Of a stretch of 45,220 bases of DNA, positions 28,328 to 37,568 are shown one piece after another. Positions within the stretch are counted from its first letter, which is position 1; every line of letters begins with the position of its first letter. The DNA is from Rubripirellula sp. (GTDB lineage: Bacteria > Planctomycetota > Planctomycetia > Pirellulales > Pirellulaceae): the NCBI GenBank assembly GCA_029245125.1, contig JAQWPZ010000035.1:1-45220 (forward strand). The letters are read 5' to 3'. A program made the position numbers and the translations under genes. The notes beneath the pieces are model-generated. The model saw only the letters and a list, made by a program, of their open reading frames with translations, searched no databases and was not told the origin of the DNA.

Positions 28328-28713
28328 GAACTTGGATGCAGGATGTCTGTTGTCTCGAAACCCCTTAGCACACCCCCCGAGCGGGCTGCCTCACTCACCG
28401 GTAGTCGGCCCCGTCAAGTAATTTCCGGGAGCAAAGTCCTGAATCTTTCCTGTAGAATCCCATGAGGACGCTTTTGACTTCCTTGCAGATTCAGAGATAC
28501 TGAGAGTTGTCGAGTTGTATCACAGGCGATTCGTCTGCGACAGCAACCTACAGAATGACTGAGTTCATGCCGTCCGTGACCCCAAAGAAGGTTGAAAATA
28601 ATTTCTTTCTTTGGACGAAATTCGTTTCGGTAAACGAGGACTTGTGTCGCGTGTGTAGATACAGCGGTTAGTTTTGCGTCAAATCTCCTCCATCGCTTCA
28701 CGAATCAAATCTC
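28328..28713. other. Divergent intergenic region between permease and ECF sigma genes
   Basis: There is no gene. It should hold the promoters of both divergent genes, but I could not identify them with confidence. A perfect 8-base inverted repeat, CCAAAGAA at 28582-28589 and TTCTTTGG at 28607-28614 with an AT-rich 17-base loop, lies about 100 bases upstream of the sigma gene and is a candidate operator or leader hairpin. Confidence 0.4.
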
Positions 28714-29352
28714 ATGAATGCTCCAACGAAAGAAGTCGTATCGACTCCGCAAAGCGACGTCTCGGACGAGAGTTTGATCGCTCAATATCGGGAAACCGCT
28801 GATCGGGGTTTGTTCGAAACCCTGATGCACCGATACGAGCGCGAGATTTACAGTTATTTGCGGCGTTACATCGGCAATGCCGAGATGGCCGAGGATGCTT
28901 TCCAGGGAACATTTCTGCAAGTCCACCTGAAGTGTCATCAATTCGATCCCGCCCGCCGATTTCGCCCATGGCTATACGCGATCGCGACCAACCAAGCGAT
29001 CGACGTCCAAAGGAGAAACAAGCGTCACCGGATGGTTAGCCTCGATCGGTCCAGCGTTGGGGAAAAAGAAGACCGCAACAATGGTTGGTCCGAAAAGCTC
29101 GTCGGGGATTCACCCGACCCGTTCCGCAGCGCAGCGGACGAGGAAAACAGTCGCTGGGTCCACGATTCGGTCGCGATGCTGGGCGAATCGATGCAGCAAG
29201 TCATCCAACTGGTCTACTACCAAGGGCTAAAATACCGCGAAGCGGCCGAAGTCCTCGGAATCCCAGTCGGAACAGTGAAGAGTAGGCTGCACGCTGCTGT
29301 TCAGCGACTTGGGCTGCATTGGGACGAATCCCACCAATCCGCCGACAGCTGA
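28714..29352 (+). CDS. ECF-type RNA polymerase sigma factor
   Basis: This is a 212-residue sigma-70-family factor of the extracytoplasmic function class. Region 2 is visible at about 30-105 (LFETLMHRYEREIYSYL, then FRPWLYAIATNQAIDVQRR). Region 4 is at about 150-200 (MQQVIQLVYYQGLKYREAAE and VGTVKSRLHAAVQRL). There is no region 3, as expected for ECF factors. It would direct RNA polymerase to a small regulon. The gene 147 bases downstream encodes a membrane protein with an anti-sigma-like N-terminus, the likely regulator. The specific ECF subgroup cannot be assigned by eye. Confidence 0.93.
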   Translation: MNAPTKEVVSTPQSDVSDESLIAQYRETADRGLFETLMHRYEREIYSYLRRYIGNAEMAEDAFQGTFLQVHLKCHQFDPARRFRPWLYAIATNQAIDVQRRNKRHRMVSLDRSSVGEKEDRNNGWSEKLVGDSPDPFRSAADEENSRWVHDSVAMLGESMQQVIQLVYYQGLKYREAAEVLGIPVGTVKSRLHAAVQRLGLHWDESHQSADS

Positions 29353-29499
29353 GAGCGACCGCTGCCCGCCTGAATCTCGATGTTCGACCAGCGATCAGAA
29401 GTTTGGCGAACCAAGGGAGGGTCTCGCGCGTAACTTACTGTAGAGAATGCGCGGGGCGTTCTTCGACGAGGTTCAACGCCTCTGTGGGGTGAAACGGTC

Positions 29500-30555
29500 A
29501 TGCACGAAGATTTACTCGGCTATCTGCTAGGGGCGCTCGAGCCTCACGAGATGCGTCGTGTGGCGGAATGGCTGAAGGAAGACCCCGAGGCTCGGCGTCA
29601 GCTGGAGCAGATTGAGAAGTCACTCAAGCCGCTGGAGGAGAATTTCCAGCCGATCGAGCCCCCACCCCGTGATCTCGTCGCCCGGACATTGGCAAACTTG
29701 CCCCCCATGCCCCGCCCGGGAGATCAATCTGCTGCGGAATCAGGCGATGAAGTATCCAGCGATCAGCCAGTCGTGGAACTGGCGTCGATGAATCGTATCG
29801 TTGATTCGCCTCCCGATAGTGCGATCCGCTGGCTGGACTGGGTCGGAGGCATCGCTACAGCTGTCGTCGTGCTGGGACTCCTGCTACCGATCTTGGCCGA
29901 AAGCCGGGCTGAATCACGGAAGGTCGCCTGCCAAGATCAGATGCGGCAACTTGGTACATCGATCACACAATATGCGACTCGCAATTCGCAAGAGCGACTT
30001 CCGGTCGTAGCAGAATCTGGCCGCGAAGCCTTCGCGGGGATCTACGCGAACCGTTTGCAGGATATGGGCCTGCTACATGCGCCTTGGCTGCGTTGGTGTC
30101 CCTCGATGGATCGCCCAGCAGCAGACGAGTACACATTGGCGAGCCTAAATTCAGTCACTCCAGTCGCCGAGCTTCATACGGTCTCGATCGATCGGCTACG
30201 TGAAATCCAACAAGTTTCCGGTGGTCATTATGCGTACACGCTCGGGGTAGTTGATCACGATCGCTACACTTCGCCGAAATTTGAAGCTCGATCATCCTTT
30301 GCAGTAATGTCCGACGCGCCGTACATCAGCACAAACGGGCCGACGAGGTTTCGCGTTCTCAGCCACAATGGCGAGGGAATCAACGTACTGTATGAGGATG
30401 GCAGAGTCAGGTTCATTTCCATCACTGCTATCGATTCAATGCGTGACCACATCTGGCGAAATCACCATGGCAGTGCTGAAGCTGGCGTAAACGTGGATGA
30501 TGCCTCACTAGCACCGAGCGGCCAACCGCCGTTCGTGACCGTTAATCAACGCTAG
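29500..30555 (+). CDS. Anti-sigma-like membrane protein fused to a DUF1559 pseudopilin-like domain
   Basis: The 351-residue protein has three parts. Residues 1-45 (LLGYLLGALEPHEMRRVAEW, then EDPEARRQLEQIEKSL) resemble the cytoplasmic N-terminus of planctomycete anti-sigma factors; the zinc-binding HxxxCxxC motif is absent. One membrane helix lies at about 113-133 (WVGGIATAVVVLGLLLPILAE). It runs into ESRAESRKVACQDQMRQLG, which looks like the start of a DUF1559 pilin-type helix without a prepilin leader. The C-terminus has an H-x10-DG variant (HNGEGINVLYEDG near 315-327) of the H-X9-DG motif of that family. Inferred role: it holds the upstream ECF sigma factor and senses something in the envelope. 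Confidence 0.75.
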   Translation: MHEDLLGYLLGALEPHEMRRVAEWLKEDPEARRQLEQIEKSLKPLEENFQPIEPPPRDLVARTLANLPPMPRPGDQSAAESGDEVSSDQPVVELASMNRIVDSPPDSAIRWLDWVGGIATAVVVLGLLLPILAESRAESRKVACQDQMRQLGTSITQYATRNSQERLPVVAESGREAFAGIYANRLQDMGLLHAPWLRWCPSMDRPAADEYTLASLNSVTPVAELHTVSIDRLREIQQVSGGHYAYTLGVVDHDRYTSPKFEARSSFAVMSDAPYISTNGPTRFRVLSHNGEGINVLYEDGRVRFISITAIDSMRDHIWRNHHGSAEAGVNVDDASLAPSGQPPFVTVNQR

Positions 30556-30747
30556 CTTCAACCCACGGTGGTCCCCGTATTTTGGAAAGACGGGAGAGAC
30601 CTCCGTTTTGTCGTCCGAGCCGATCGCGGTCTGAGTCACGATTAAAACCGAGTCAAGGCAGACCGGATTTGCGAACATTTGAGCGGCAAGACCAAGCCTA
30701 ACAAACGTTCGCCTTCCGTCAAAAGCGACGCGACTCACGCCCCCCCT

Positions 30748-30813
30748 GCGATATTGAATCGACCCGGCTGCAATATTGAATCAACCCGGCTGCGATATTG
30801 AATCGACCCGGCT
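30748..30813. repeat. 22-base tandem repeat, three copies
   Basis: The unit GCGATATTGAATCGACCCGG plus CT is present at 30748-30769, 30770-30791 (two changes) and 30792-30813. It lies in the 295-base gap between convergent genes, 35 bases before the ThuA stop. Nothing else recognisable is in this gap. Confidence 0.9.
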
Positions 30814-30850
30814 GGGATCTCCTCGGCACGGCAGCGGTTATCGGCAGTCT

Positions 30851-31816
30851 CTAGAACTCGCGGGCACTTGATTCAGACGCTGTTGGAAAATCCTTGGGAA
30901 CCGCTTGCGGTGTGACTTGGCCGGTCGCCGCCCACTCGGTGCCTCGCTCCAGAATCGTCTGAAAACCGACGCATTCCATTGAATAGTCTGCATGGCCCAT
31001 CGCCGTATGAAAGACTCGGCCACGATCAAAATCGATGGTCATCAGCATTGGTTCGTGCCGACCAGTTCCTTTGTATTTCGGGTCGGCATACGCGGTTGCG
31101 AGGATCGTCATGTTATCTGCTGGTCCGCGAAGACGCTCATACAACTCGTCTTTTGTATGCATCCAAACACGGGGCAGACCTTTGGTGATGGGATGCTCGG
31201 AGTTTCGAACGACGATCTGATAATTGTGCTGGGGACCGTGCCCGCCACCCTTGCCAGGCGATGTGTCACGAATCACTTCGCCTTCTTCGTTGATGTAAAC
31301 ATAGGGCCCTGATTTTTCATCACGGTCACCCCAGCCACCAAGCCCAATCATTTTGTTATATGCATCCCACTTCGGCCAAGAATTATTGGCCGCGTGCACC
31401 ACAACAAGTCCACCACCTTGACTCACAAATTTTTCTAAGCCCTCGCGGGTTGTATCCGGAAGGTCCGCAGCGCCCCAGCCAAAGTTATTAATCAATACAT
31501 CGTACTTGGTGAAATCAGGCTTAAAGTCAGGGTCGCTCTTGGGCTGCGGCAAACTCTCATACTGGCCACCATCATCGAGCGAATAATCCTTCAGACGATT
31601 CTCGCCTTTCCACAAGTACTGAGTCCGAACAACATCGACTTGAAAACGCCCCGTCTCTTCTAAGTACTTCTTCATCATCGCGGTTGTCTTGGGCCAATCA
31701 CCGTGATTGTTTTGCCCATCCATGATCAACACTTTCACAGGGTCGGCAGCAGACACCGTCAGTGCTGGGCACAGAAGAAACAGAAGCGTGAACGTACAGG
31801 CAAACAAGCGTCGCAT
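30851..31816 (-). CDS. Exported ThuA-domain protein
   Basis: The 321-residue protein has a signal peptide (about 1-23, ending ALTVSAA). The body is a ThuA-like, class I amidotransferase-fold domain: VKVLIMDGQNNHGDWPKT near 28-45, YDVLINNFGWGAADLP near 104-119, GGGLVVVHAANNSW near 134-147 and the late FDRGRVFHTAMGHADYS near 265-281. ThuA proteins are associated with trehalose and other sugar metabolism, but few have a proven reaction. Planctomycetes encode many. The gene lies 236 bases downstream of xylulokinase on the same strand, which suggests but does not prove a carbohydrate role. Confidence 0.9.
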   Translation of the reverse strand: MRRLFACTFTLLFLLCPALTVSAADPVKVLIMDGQNNHGDWPKTTAMMKKYLEETGRFQVDVVRTQYLWKGENRLKDYSLDDGGQYESLPQPKSDPDFKPDFTKYDVLINNFGWGAADLPDTTREGLEKFVSQGGGLVVVHAANNSWPKWDAYNKMIGLGGWGDRDEKSGPYVYINEEGEVIRDTSPGKGGGHGPQHNYQIVVRNSEHPITKGLPRVWMHTKDELYERLRGPADNMTILATAYADPKYKGTGRHEPMLMTIDFDRGRVFHTAMGHADYSMECVGFQTILERGTEWAATGQVTPQAVPKDFPTASESSAREF

Positions 31817-31976
31817 GATAAAACTCGCACCAAGGGTCGGAAGAACAGTATTGACGTCACATTTTAGTCAGAGCTCGCAGCGGGGACCATTGACCCAACC
31901 TGTGAGCCAACCAAGCACATCGACTCACCGGAAGACCAACTCACTGGCGACCCCCGATCAAATCCCACCGCAGACA

Positions 31977-32012
31977 GCATGACGCAAACACGCCGCATGA
32001 CGCAAACACGCG
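31977..32012. repeat. 18-base tandem duplication between xylB and the ThuA gene
   Basis: GCATGACGCAAACACGCC at 31977-31994 is repeated with one change at 31995-32012. It lies in the 236-base intergenic gap, which is otherwise unremarkable. Confidence 0.8.
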
Positions 32013-32052
32013 TGAGGGTGGGAAGACGCTAGAGGTCACCGCAATCGAATCG

Positions 32053-33573
32053 CTACTGCAATTCGGCGAGGGCTGCCATCGAATCCTTCAGCTGGCCATA
32101 AAGACCGCGATAGATTGGAAACATGCGATCATAGGTTTTGACGTCTGCCCGTTGTGGAGCGGTTTCGTCGGCAACTTGGATCGTCGCCTTGCAAGCCGAC
32201 TCGATTGAACGATAGGCTCCATCGCCCACCGCAGCGAGCAGGGCGACGCCGTAGGCGGGGCCTTGCTCCACTTCCAAAGTGGTGACTTTCTTGCCAAACA
32301 CATCTGCCTGCATTTGTCGCCACATCGGATTCGTGCTACCGCCGCCCGAAGCGCGAATCTGACGCACCGGAACGTCAAGCGACTGAATGATCTCTAGGCT
32401 ATCGCGAAGCGCAAAGGTAATGCCCTCCATCACGCTACGGGTCAAATGCCCACGCGTATGCGAGAGATTCAGTCCTACAAAACTGCCTCTGGCCTGGGGA
32501 TCAGCGTGCGGTGTGCGCTCACCATTAAGATATGGCAAAAAGACCAAGCCGTTACTACCAGCGGCAACTGCCTGCGCTTCGGCAGTCGCCACATCATATC
32601 GCTTCTTAGCGGGGACTCCTGCCAAGCCTTGAATGACCGAATCGACCCACCACTGCAGCGAACCGCCACTGGTCAGGTTGACGCCCATCATGTGCCACTT
32701 GCCATTCACCGCATGGCAAAACGTATGCAACCGACCGGCCGCATCGTACTGCGGTTCGTCACTATGAACGAACATCACACCACTCGTTCCGATGCTAGTA
32801 CTAAGCACCCCTTTCTTGACGACGCCATTCCCCACCGCGCCAGCAGCACAGTCACCCGCCCCACCAACGACTTTACAACTCGTGGTCAGCCCTAGGGTCT
32901 TGGCCGCCGCGCTAGTCAACGTGCCTGTCACCTCATCACTTTCGACGACGGACGGAAGTAGATCTGAATCGAGACCCAACTTCGTCAGCAGTTGCTTGGA
33001 CCACTTTCGACGAACAACATCGAGCAACAAAGTTCCACTGGCATCACTGACTTCGGTGACATAGTCACCGGTCAGTCGTCGCCGCACATCGTCTTTGGGC
33101 AGCAAGACTTTTGCCAAGCGATCGAAGTGACGCGGCTCCTGATTTCGCAACCACAATATCTTCGGTGCCTGAAATCCTGTTAGCGCAGGGTTGGCAACCA
33201 TTTTGATCAATCGCTTTCGACCACCGGCAGCGGCGGTAATTTCATCGCACTCCGCCGCTGTTCGCTGGTCGTTCCAGAGCAGTGCGTTGCGAATGACCTG
33301 ATCGTTTTTATCCAAGAAAACCGATCCGTGCATTTGACCGCTCAGACCAATGGCCTTGATCGCATCTGGCTTCAACTTGCTGGCCCGCATCACGCCACGC
33401 ACGGTTTTGATGGTTGCCTTCCACCAATCCTCTGGATCCTGTTCGGTCCAACCAGGTTTCGGCTGGTGGAGCGGGTACGCGGCATTCGCTTCCGCAAGCA
33501 CCTTTCCGGCTTCGTCGATTAAAAGAGTTTTGGTCCCGCTGGTACCAACATCGATCCCGAGGTAGTAGCTCAT
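32053..33573 (-). CDS. xylB: Xylulokinase
   Basis: This FGGY-family kinase of 506 residues phosphorylates D-xylulose to xylulose 5-phosphate. Visible are the N-terminal phosphate motif YLGIDVGTSGTKTLLID (4-20), GLSGQMHGSVFLD near 77-89, WNDQRTAAEC near 100-109, and the ATP-site segment GGAGDCAAGAVGNGVV, whose Asp is the catalytic base in this family. PYLNGERTPHADPQARGSF and the late RASGGGSTNPMWRQMQADV are also present. The QMHG segment favours xylulose over glycerol. Length is normal for the family. It is divergent from a lipoprotein solute-binding gene 160 bases away; no xylose isomerase is in the window. Confidence 0.93.
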   Translation of the reverse strand: MSYYLGIDVGTSGTKTLLIDEAGKVLAEANAAYPLHQPKPGWTEQDPEDWWKATIKTVRGVMRASKLKPDAIKAIGLSGQMHGSVFLDKNDQVIRNALLWNDQRTAAECDEITAAAGGRKRLIKMVANPALTGFQAPKILWLRNQEPRHFDRLAKVLLPKDDVRRRLTGDYVTEVSDASGTLLLDVVRRKWSKQLLTKLGLDSDLLPSVVESDEVTGTLTSAAAKTLGLTTSCKVVGGAGDCAAGAVGNGVVKKGVLSTSIGTSGVMFVHSDEPQYDAAGRLHTFCHAVNGKWHMMGVNLTSGGSLQWWVDSVIQGLAGVPAKKRYDVATAEAQAVAAGSNGLVFLPYLNGERTPHADPQARGSFVGLNLSHTRGHLTRSVMEGITFALRDSLEIIQSLDVPVRQIRASGGGSTNPMWRQMQADVFGKKVTTLEVEQGPAYGVALLAAVGDGAYRSIESACKATIQVADETAPQRADVKTYDRMFPIYRGLYGQLKDSMAALAELQ

Positions 33574-33734
33574 AACAATTCAGGGCTGGGCAAGGGTGAA
33601 AACGCGGAGCAGATTGAACTTCGAGACACTATAGTGCGTAAATGGCTGAGGCTGTAGCGGATCACGCCATGGTGGCAAAATATGCTGACCGACGCGTGCC
33701 CACATTCAATCTATCTTTATCACCGAGTTGCTTC

Positions 33735-35066
33735 GTGATTCCTCGCAACCATTTGCTCGACCGTCGTCAGATGCTCCAGGCAACCTCAATGATGCTTGGG
33801 GGCGCTGTCGCCGGCTGTGGGGCATCGAAAGAACAGCAACCCACGCCCACGCCCGATGAACGTCGCAACGTCCCACTCCGCATACTCCTGATCGGATCAG
33901 ACCGTGACGCCGAAGCCATGGAACGTGGCTGGGGAGCCATCGCTGATCATTCGCTGGCGATCGAGACAATCCCCCCAACTCGTAATGATGCGGGGACAGT
34001 GTCCGAACAAGTACTGAGCGGGGCGAAGAAATGCGATGTCTTGATCTATCCGCTGATGCTGGCTTCCGATCTTGAAGCCAGCGAAGCAATCACAGCCCTC
34101 TCCAAAGACGAAGTCAAGCAATGCGATACTGCCGGAGAGCTCTACGCCACGCTGCGGGCTGGGGCGGCCAGTTATTCGGGCAAGAACATCGGCATTCCGC
34201 TTGGTGCACCACAGCCTGCGATCATCGCCTACGACGAGCTCCCCGATTTCGGAACCGAACAAATCCTCACTTGGGATTCCTACGATGACTTGGTCAGGAA
34301 CCACTGGTCAGGCGCCGCAGGCGAACCGACCGCTCCGGGCTGGGCTGGTGCAATGTTTTTGTGGCGAGCGGCTAGCAACTCGTCCTGGCTGTTTCAGCGT
34401 GAAACGTGCGAACCACTCATCGATACAGAACCGTACATCGAAGCTCTCACGCAGATGCAGACAACTCATGCCGCCTACAAGACCAAGCTGCAAACACCAG
34501 ATGCAATCTGGGATGCTGTTACCGCTGGTGAGCTCCAGGGTGGCATTGGATTCCCACTGATTCGCAGCGAGGCAAATGGAGAACCCGCTGTGATCCGCAG
34601 TCTTCCGGGCGGCGATAATATTTCCCGAGTCTTGCTGGATCCGTTTTCAACGCTCGCCTCACTCTCGATCAACTGTCGCCAAAGCACACTCGCCAAACAG
34701 TTCCTGCAATGGATCAGCGGAGGCGAGGGGAGTGCGGCAACCCGGAATCAAATCAGTGGGATGACCAACATTCGGGTCCAAGTCAGCCAAAGCGATTCCT
34801 CGGCCAATTCCAGCAGAACCCCAAGCTATGACCGATGGCTTGCCGAGCATTTGACCGCACCGGTCAACTTGCCAACCCTGCAAATACGTCAGGGCAGCTT
34901 CTATTACCAAGCACTTGACCAACAGATCCGAAGCACCCTGCAAGGCGAGGCAACACCGAAAGAAGCGTTAGCCGAAGTCGCAATGCAATGGCGAAACAAG
35001 AACGCAGAAATCGGGACCGATGCTCAACTGCGAGCATGGCGACGGGCGCAAGGGATGCGAGGCTAA
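33735..35066 (+). CDS. Extracellular solute-binding lipoprotein with Tat-like signal
   Basis: The reading frame extends from 33642, but a GTG at 33735 gives a compact export signal: DRRQMLQATSMMLGGAVAGC, with twin arginines and a lipobox Cys about 28 residues from the start. The longer starts at 33642 or 33669 would place this signal 32-41 residues in. The mature part resembles family 1 extracellular solute-binding proteins (IGIPLGAPQPAIIAYDELPDF mid-domain, GWAGAMFLWRAAS). It probably captures a sugar or oligosaccharide for an ABC importer, although no ABC genes are adjacent. Divergence from xylulokinase is suggestive only. It ends about 120 bases before the shared terminator. Confidence 0.75.
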   Translation: MIPRNHLLDRRQMLQATSMMLGGAVAGCGASKEQQPTPTPDERRNVPLRILLIGSDRDAEAMERGWGAIADHSLAIETIPPTRNDAGTVSEQVLSGAKKCDVLIYPLMLASDLEASEAITALSKDEVKQCDTAGELYATLRAGAASYSGKNIGIPLGAPQPAIIAYDELPDFGTEQILTWDSYDDLVRNHWSGAAGEPTAPGWAGAMFLWRAASNSSWLFQRETCEPLIDTEPYIEALTQMQTTHAAYKTKLQTPDAIWDAVTAGELQGGIGFPLIRSEANGEPAVIRSLPGGDNISRVLLDPFSTLASLSINCRQSTLAKQFLQWISGGEGSAATRNQISGMTNIRVQVSQSDSSANSSRTPSYDRWLAEHLTAPVNLPTLQIRQGSFYYQALDQQIRSTLQGEATPKEALAEVAMQWRNKNAEIGTDAQLRAWRRAQGMRG

Positions 35067-35174
35067 CAGGCATCGCACACGAGAACTCACGACAACCCCT
35101 TCAGCAAAGGCGATACAAGAGACGCGTCTGCTTTCGGAGTGACGATGATCCGAACTGGAACATCACCACCGGTC

Positions 35175-35212
35175 AAAAAAAAAGGCTCACGGTTAGTCCC
35201 GCGAGCCTTTTC
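35175..35212. terminator. Bidirectional Rho-independent terminator
   Basis: GGCTCACGG at 35184-35192 pairs with CCGCGAGCC at 35199-35207 (one A-C mismatch) around a six-base loop. A nine-A run precedes it, giving nine T residues on the minus strand after the rplQ side. A short T-run follows on the plus strand. It should strongly end the rpsM-rpoA-rplQ transcript and more weakly the solute-binding gene. Confidence 0.9.
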
Positions 35213-35251
35213 GTATTCAAAAACGAGAGCGACAGTCAATTTCCCGTCGCC

Positions 35252-35899
35252 TTAGTCCTCTTTGGTTGCCTCAGGTTCGCTATCCGAACCCTCTGCTACC
35301 GCACCGGCCGCGACGGGCTCGCCACTGTCAGATTCATCGGCATCAAAGGCAGGTCGTTCGGCACTGCGACTAACGCGATCGTTCTTGCCAACTAATTCAA
35401 GAATCGCTCGCTCACCAGCATCACCCAATCGCGGCGTTGCGAGCCGCAGGATACGGGTGTACCCACCAGGTCGGGCCGCATAGCGTTCCGCGATGGTATC
35501 GAACAAAATCCTAACCGCTTCCTTGTCGCCAATGAGCTGAATCACGCGACGGCGAGCAGCGACAACAGGAGCACGGGCGTCTGCCCACTTGTGCCAGTCA
35601 TCGCTCTTCCGCCATTCCTTGTAGGCGTCTGTGCCTCGCTTGGCAGAGGTTTCGTACTCCCGAGCAGCATCCGCTGCCGGCAGTGACCTTCTCGCGATCG
35701 TGATGCACTTTTCTACCAACGGACGAACTTCCTTCGCCTTGTGCAGCGTGGTCGTGATGCGACCAGCAACTTTGGGCGCATTGTCGTCGTAGGTGGAATC
35801 TCGTTCGGTCAAAAACAGAGCGCTGGCCAAGTTCTTCAGCATCGCTTTGCGATGGCTTGGGCTTCTTCCGAGCGTGCGGCCTTTTCTTCGGTGACGCAT
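35252..35899 (-). CDS. rplQ: 50S ribosomal protein L17 (bL17), expanded
   Basis: This protein of the large ribosomal subunit has the N-terminus MRHRRKGRTLGRSPSHRKAM and the core AARPGGYTRILRLATPRLGD near 141-160. It has 215 residues, compared with roughly 120-130 in most bacteria. The extra length is an insert of about 40 residues (about 71-112, basic and aromatic-rich) and an acidic tail of about 40 residues after ELVG (near 168-215). I chose the ATG at 35899; the longer frame to 36082 runs into rpoA. It is the last gene of the block, 43 bases after rpoA. Confidence 0.95.
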   Translation of the reverse strand: MRHRRKGRTLGRSPSHRKAMLKNLASALFLTERDSTYDDNAPKVAGRITTTLHKAKEVRPLVEKCITIARRSLPAADAAREYETSAKRGTDAYKEWRKSDDWHKWADARAPVVAARRRVIQLIGDKEAVRILFDTIAERYAARPGGYTRILRLATPRLGDAGERAILELVGKNDRVSRSAERPAFDADESDSGEPVAAGAVAEGSDSEPEATKED

Positions 35900-35942
35900 G
35901 GGGTCAAGTCCGTCGAATGTATGGGTGGAAAGTGGTGATTCG

Positions 35943-36932
35943 CTAGAACAATGGTTGGTTCGGTACACGCATACCAAGGTGCAGTCCGTACTGCGACAAC
36001 TTCTCGCGAACTTCATTAAGGGTCGTGTCACCGAAGTTGCGAACTTCCAACAACGCGTCTTCCGTTCTTTGAACGAGGTCACGCACGGTTTGGATGTTCT
36101 CGCTTTCGAGACAATTGTTTGCTCGGACGCTAAGCCGCAAGTCCGCCAAAGTCATATTGAGCTTGGCTTCCAACTGGGCTTCCGGCGATCCCGCTCCTCC
36201 ACGAGCAGCCGAGAAAATACTCGGTCCCAACTCGCGATACTGGACGAATGGGTTCAGGTGCTTCCGGAGGATCTTGGCCGATTCGACCAACGCCAACTCG
36301 GGGCTGACCGATCCGTCGGTCCAAATCTCCAAGTTCAACTTATCGTAATTCGTTTTTTGGCCGACGCGTGTTTCTTCTACTTCGTAGCGAACACGAGTAA
36401 TCGGACTGAAAACTGCATCGATCGGGATGATGCCGATCTCGTGATCGACACTACTGTGGTCGGTACTCGGCACGTAACCACGGCCATTTTCGACGACCAT
36501 TTCCATCATAAATGGAACATCTTCAGTCAAGGTTGCGATCACCAAATCTTTGTTGATCACCTCGACGTCGGAATCGGTCTGGACATCACCGCCGGTGATG
36601 ACCCCTGCCTTGTCGCTTTCGATCGTGATCACGCGAGTTGCCTCGCTGTGGTTACGAACAACCAAGCTTTTCACATTTAGAACGATTTCAGTAACGTCCT
36701 CAAGAACGCCCGGAATCGTCGTGAATTCGTGCTGCGCGCCACGAATTTTAATTTGCGTGACCGCACTCCCCATCAAGCTGCTCAACAAGACTCGGCGGAG
36801 GCTATTGCCCACCGAGGCTCCGAAGCCCCGCTCGAAGGGTTCTGCGTAAAAATTGCCGTAGCTGCCGGTCAGTGAATCGCGGTCAACTTCAAGCGTGCTT
36901 GGCAGTTCCATGCCTCGCCAACGAATATGCAT
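35943..36932 (-). CDS. rpoA: RNA polymerase alpha subunit
   Basis: This is the alpha subunit of RNA polymerase, about 329 residues. The N-terminal assembly domain has [20 protein letters not shown] near 31-50. The C-terminal domain has [19 protein letters not shown] near 264-282 and [16 protein letters not shown], matching the DNA- and activator-contacting helices. The start at 36932 fits the GAGGT Shine-Dalgarno (about eight bases) and gives the usual MHIRWRG opening; an ATG at 36938 would add two residues. It follows rpsK and precedes rplQ as in most bacteria, except that rpsD is missing between rpsK and rpoA. Confidence 0.97.
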   Translation of the reverse strand: MHIRWRGMELPSTLEVDRDSLTGSYGNFYAEPFERGFGASVGNSLRRVLLSSLMGSAVTQIKIRGAQHEFTTIPGVLEDVTEIVLNVKSLVVRNHSEATRVITIESDKAGVITGGDVQTDSDVEVINKDLVIATLTEDVPFMMEMVVENGRGYVPSTDHSSVDHEIGIIPIDAVFSPITRVRYEVEETRVGQKTNYDKLNLEIWTDGSVSPELALVESAKILRKHLNPFVQYRELGPSIFSAARGGAGSPEAQLEAKLNMTLADLRLSVRANNCLESENIQTVRDLVQRTEDALLEVRNFGDTTLNEVREKLSQYGLHLGMRVPNQPLF

Positions 36933-37011
36933 CGTCATATACCTCAGACCTGAGAGACGGATATTGGAGGTGGTGGTCGGGATCGGGTTGCGAAAGACTC
37001 AATCCGAGCGG

Positions 37012-37038
37012 ATGCCGCCCACATTGGGGCGGCGGCAT
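37012..37038. other. GC-rich hairpin between rpsK and rpoA
   Basis: ATGCCGCC at 37012-37019 pairs perfectly with GGCGGCAT at 37031-37038, with an alternative register GCCGCCC/GGGCGGC. There is no T-run. It could tune expression of rpoA relative to the ribosomal genes or protect the mRNA. It occupies the place where rpsD would normally lie. Confidence 0.5.
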
Positions 37039-37084
37039 TCAACAGCAGATCAACCAGGCGAACCGGGCGACCTTCGATCTGAAA

Positions 37085-37468
37085 CTAGACGCGTCGTTTC
37101 TTTCGTGGCCGGCAACCGTTATGAGGAATCGGCGTGACATCCTCGATCAACTTGACATTCAATCCAGCTGACTGCAGCGAGGTGATCGCACTCTCACGTC
37201 CCGAACCAGGACCCTTCACGCGAACCTCGACATCACGCATCCCGAACTTGGTCGCCTTTTCGGCAGCCTGCTGGGCAGCACACTGACCAGCGAACGGGGT
37301 GCTTTTGCGACTGCCCTTGAATCCACTCGTGCCAGCACTAGCCCAGCACAGGGTGTCACCTTTAGGGTCAGTGATAGTCACCGTCGTGTTGTTGAACGTC
37401 GCGTGAATGTGGGCAACGCCACTGGTCACATTACGACGAATTCTTTTCTTTTTGTTGCTCTTTGCCAC
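37085..37468 (-). CDS. rpsK: 30S ribosomal protein S11 (uS11)
   Basis: The 127-residue protein matches S11 throughout: [18 protein letters not shown] near 17-34, [12 protein letters not shown] near 49-60, [12 protein letters not shown] near 84-95 and the C-terminal [16 protein letters not shown]. It is part of the small-subunit platform. The start is a GTG at 37468. It lies 100 bases after rpsM and upstream of rpoA. Confidence 0.97.
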   Translation of the reverse strand: MAKSNKKKRIRRNVTSGVAHIHATFNNTTVTITDPKGDTLCWASAGTSGFKGSRKSTPFAGQCAAQQAAEKATKFGMRDVEVRVKGPGSGRESAITSLQSAGLNVKLIEDVTPIPHNGCRPRKKRRV

Positions 37469-37568
37469 TGCAAAGTTCTCGAATCAGTGTTTGGTATCGG
37501 TTGTCATTGGAAACAATAAAAGGCTCTCCCAAGCGAACATGATCGCCAATGCGGCGAAAATGTTTCGG

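Noticed and set aside
30748..30813. Possible CRISPR array or phage attachment site
   Set aside because: There are only three contiguous 22-base copies, and no integrase or tRNA is near.
35898..36680. 260-residue open frame antisense to rpoA
   Set aside because: rpoA is certain on the other strand; the frame reads as a reverse-strand shadow with no recognisable motif.
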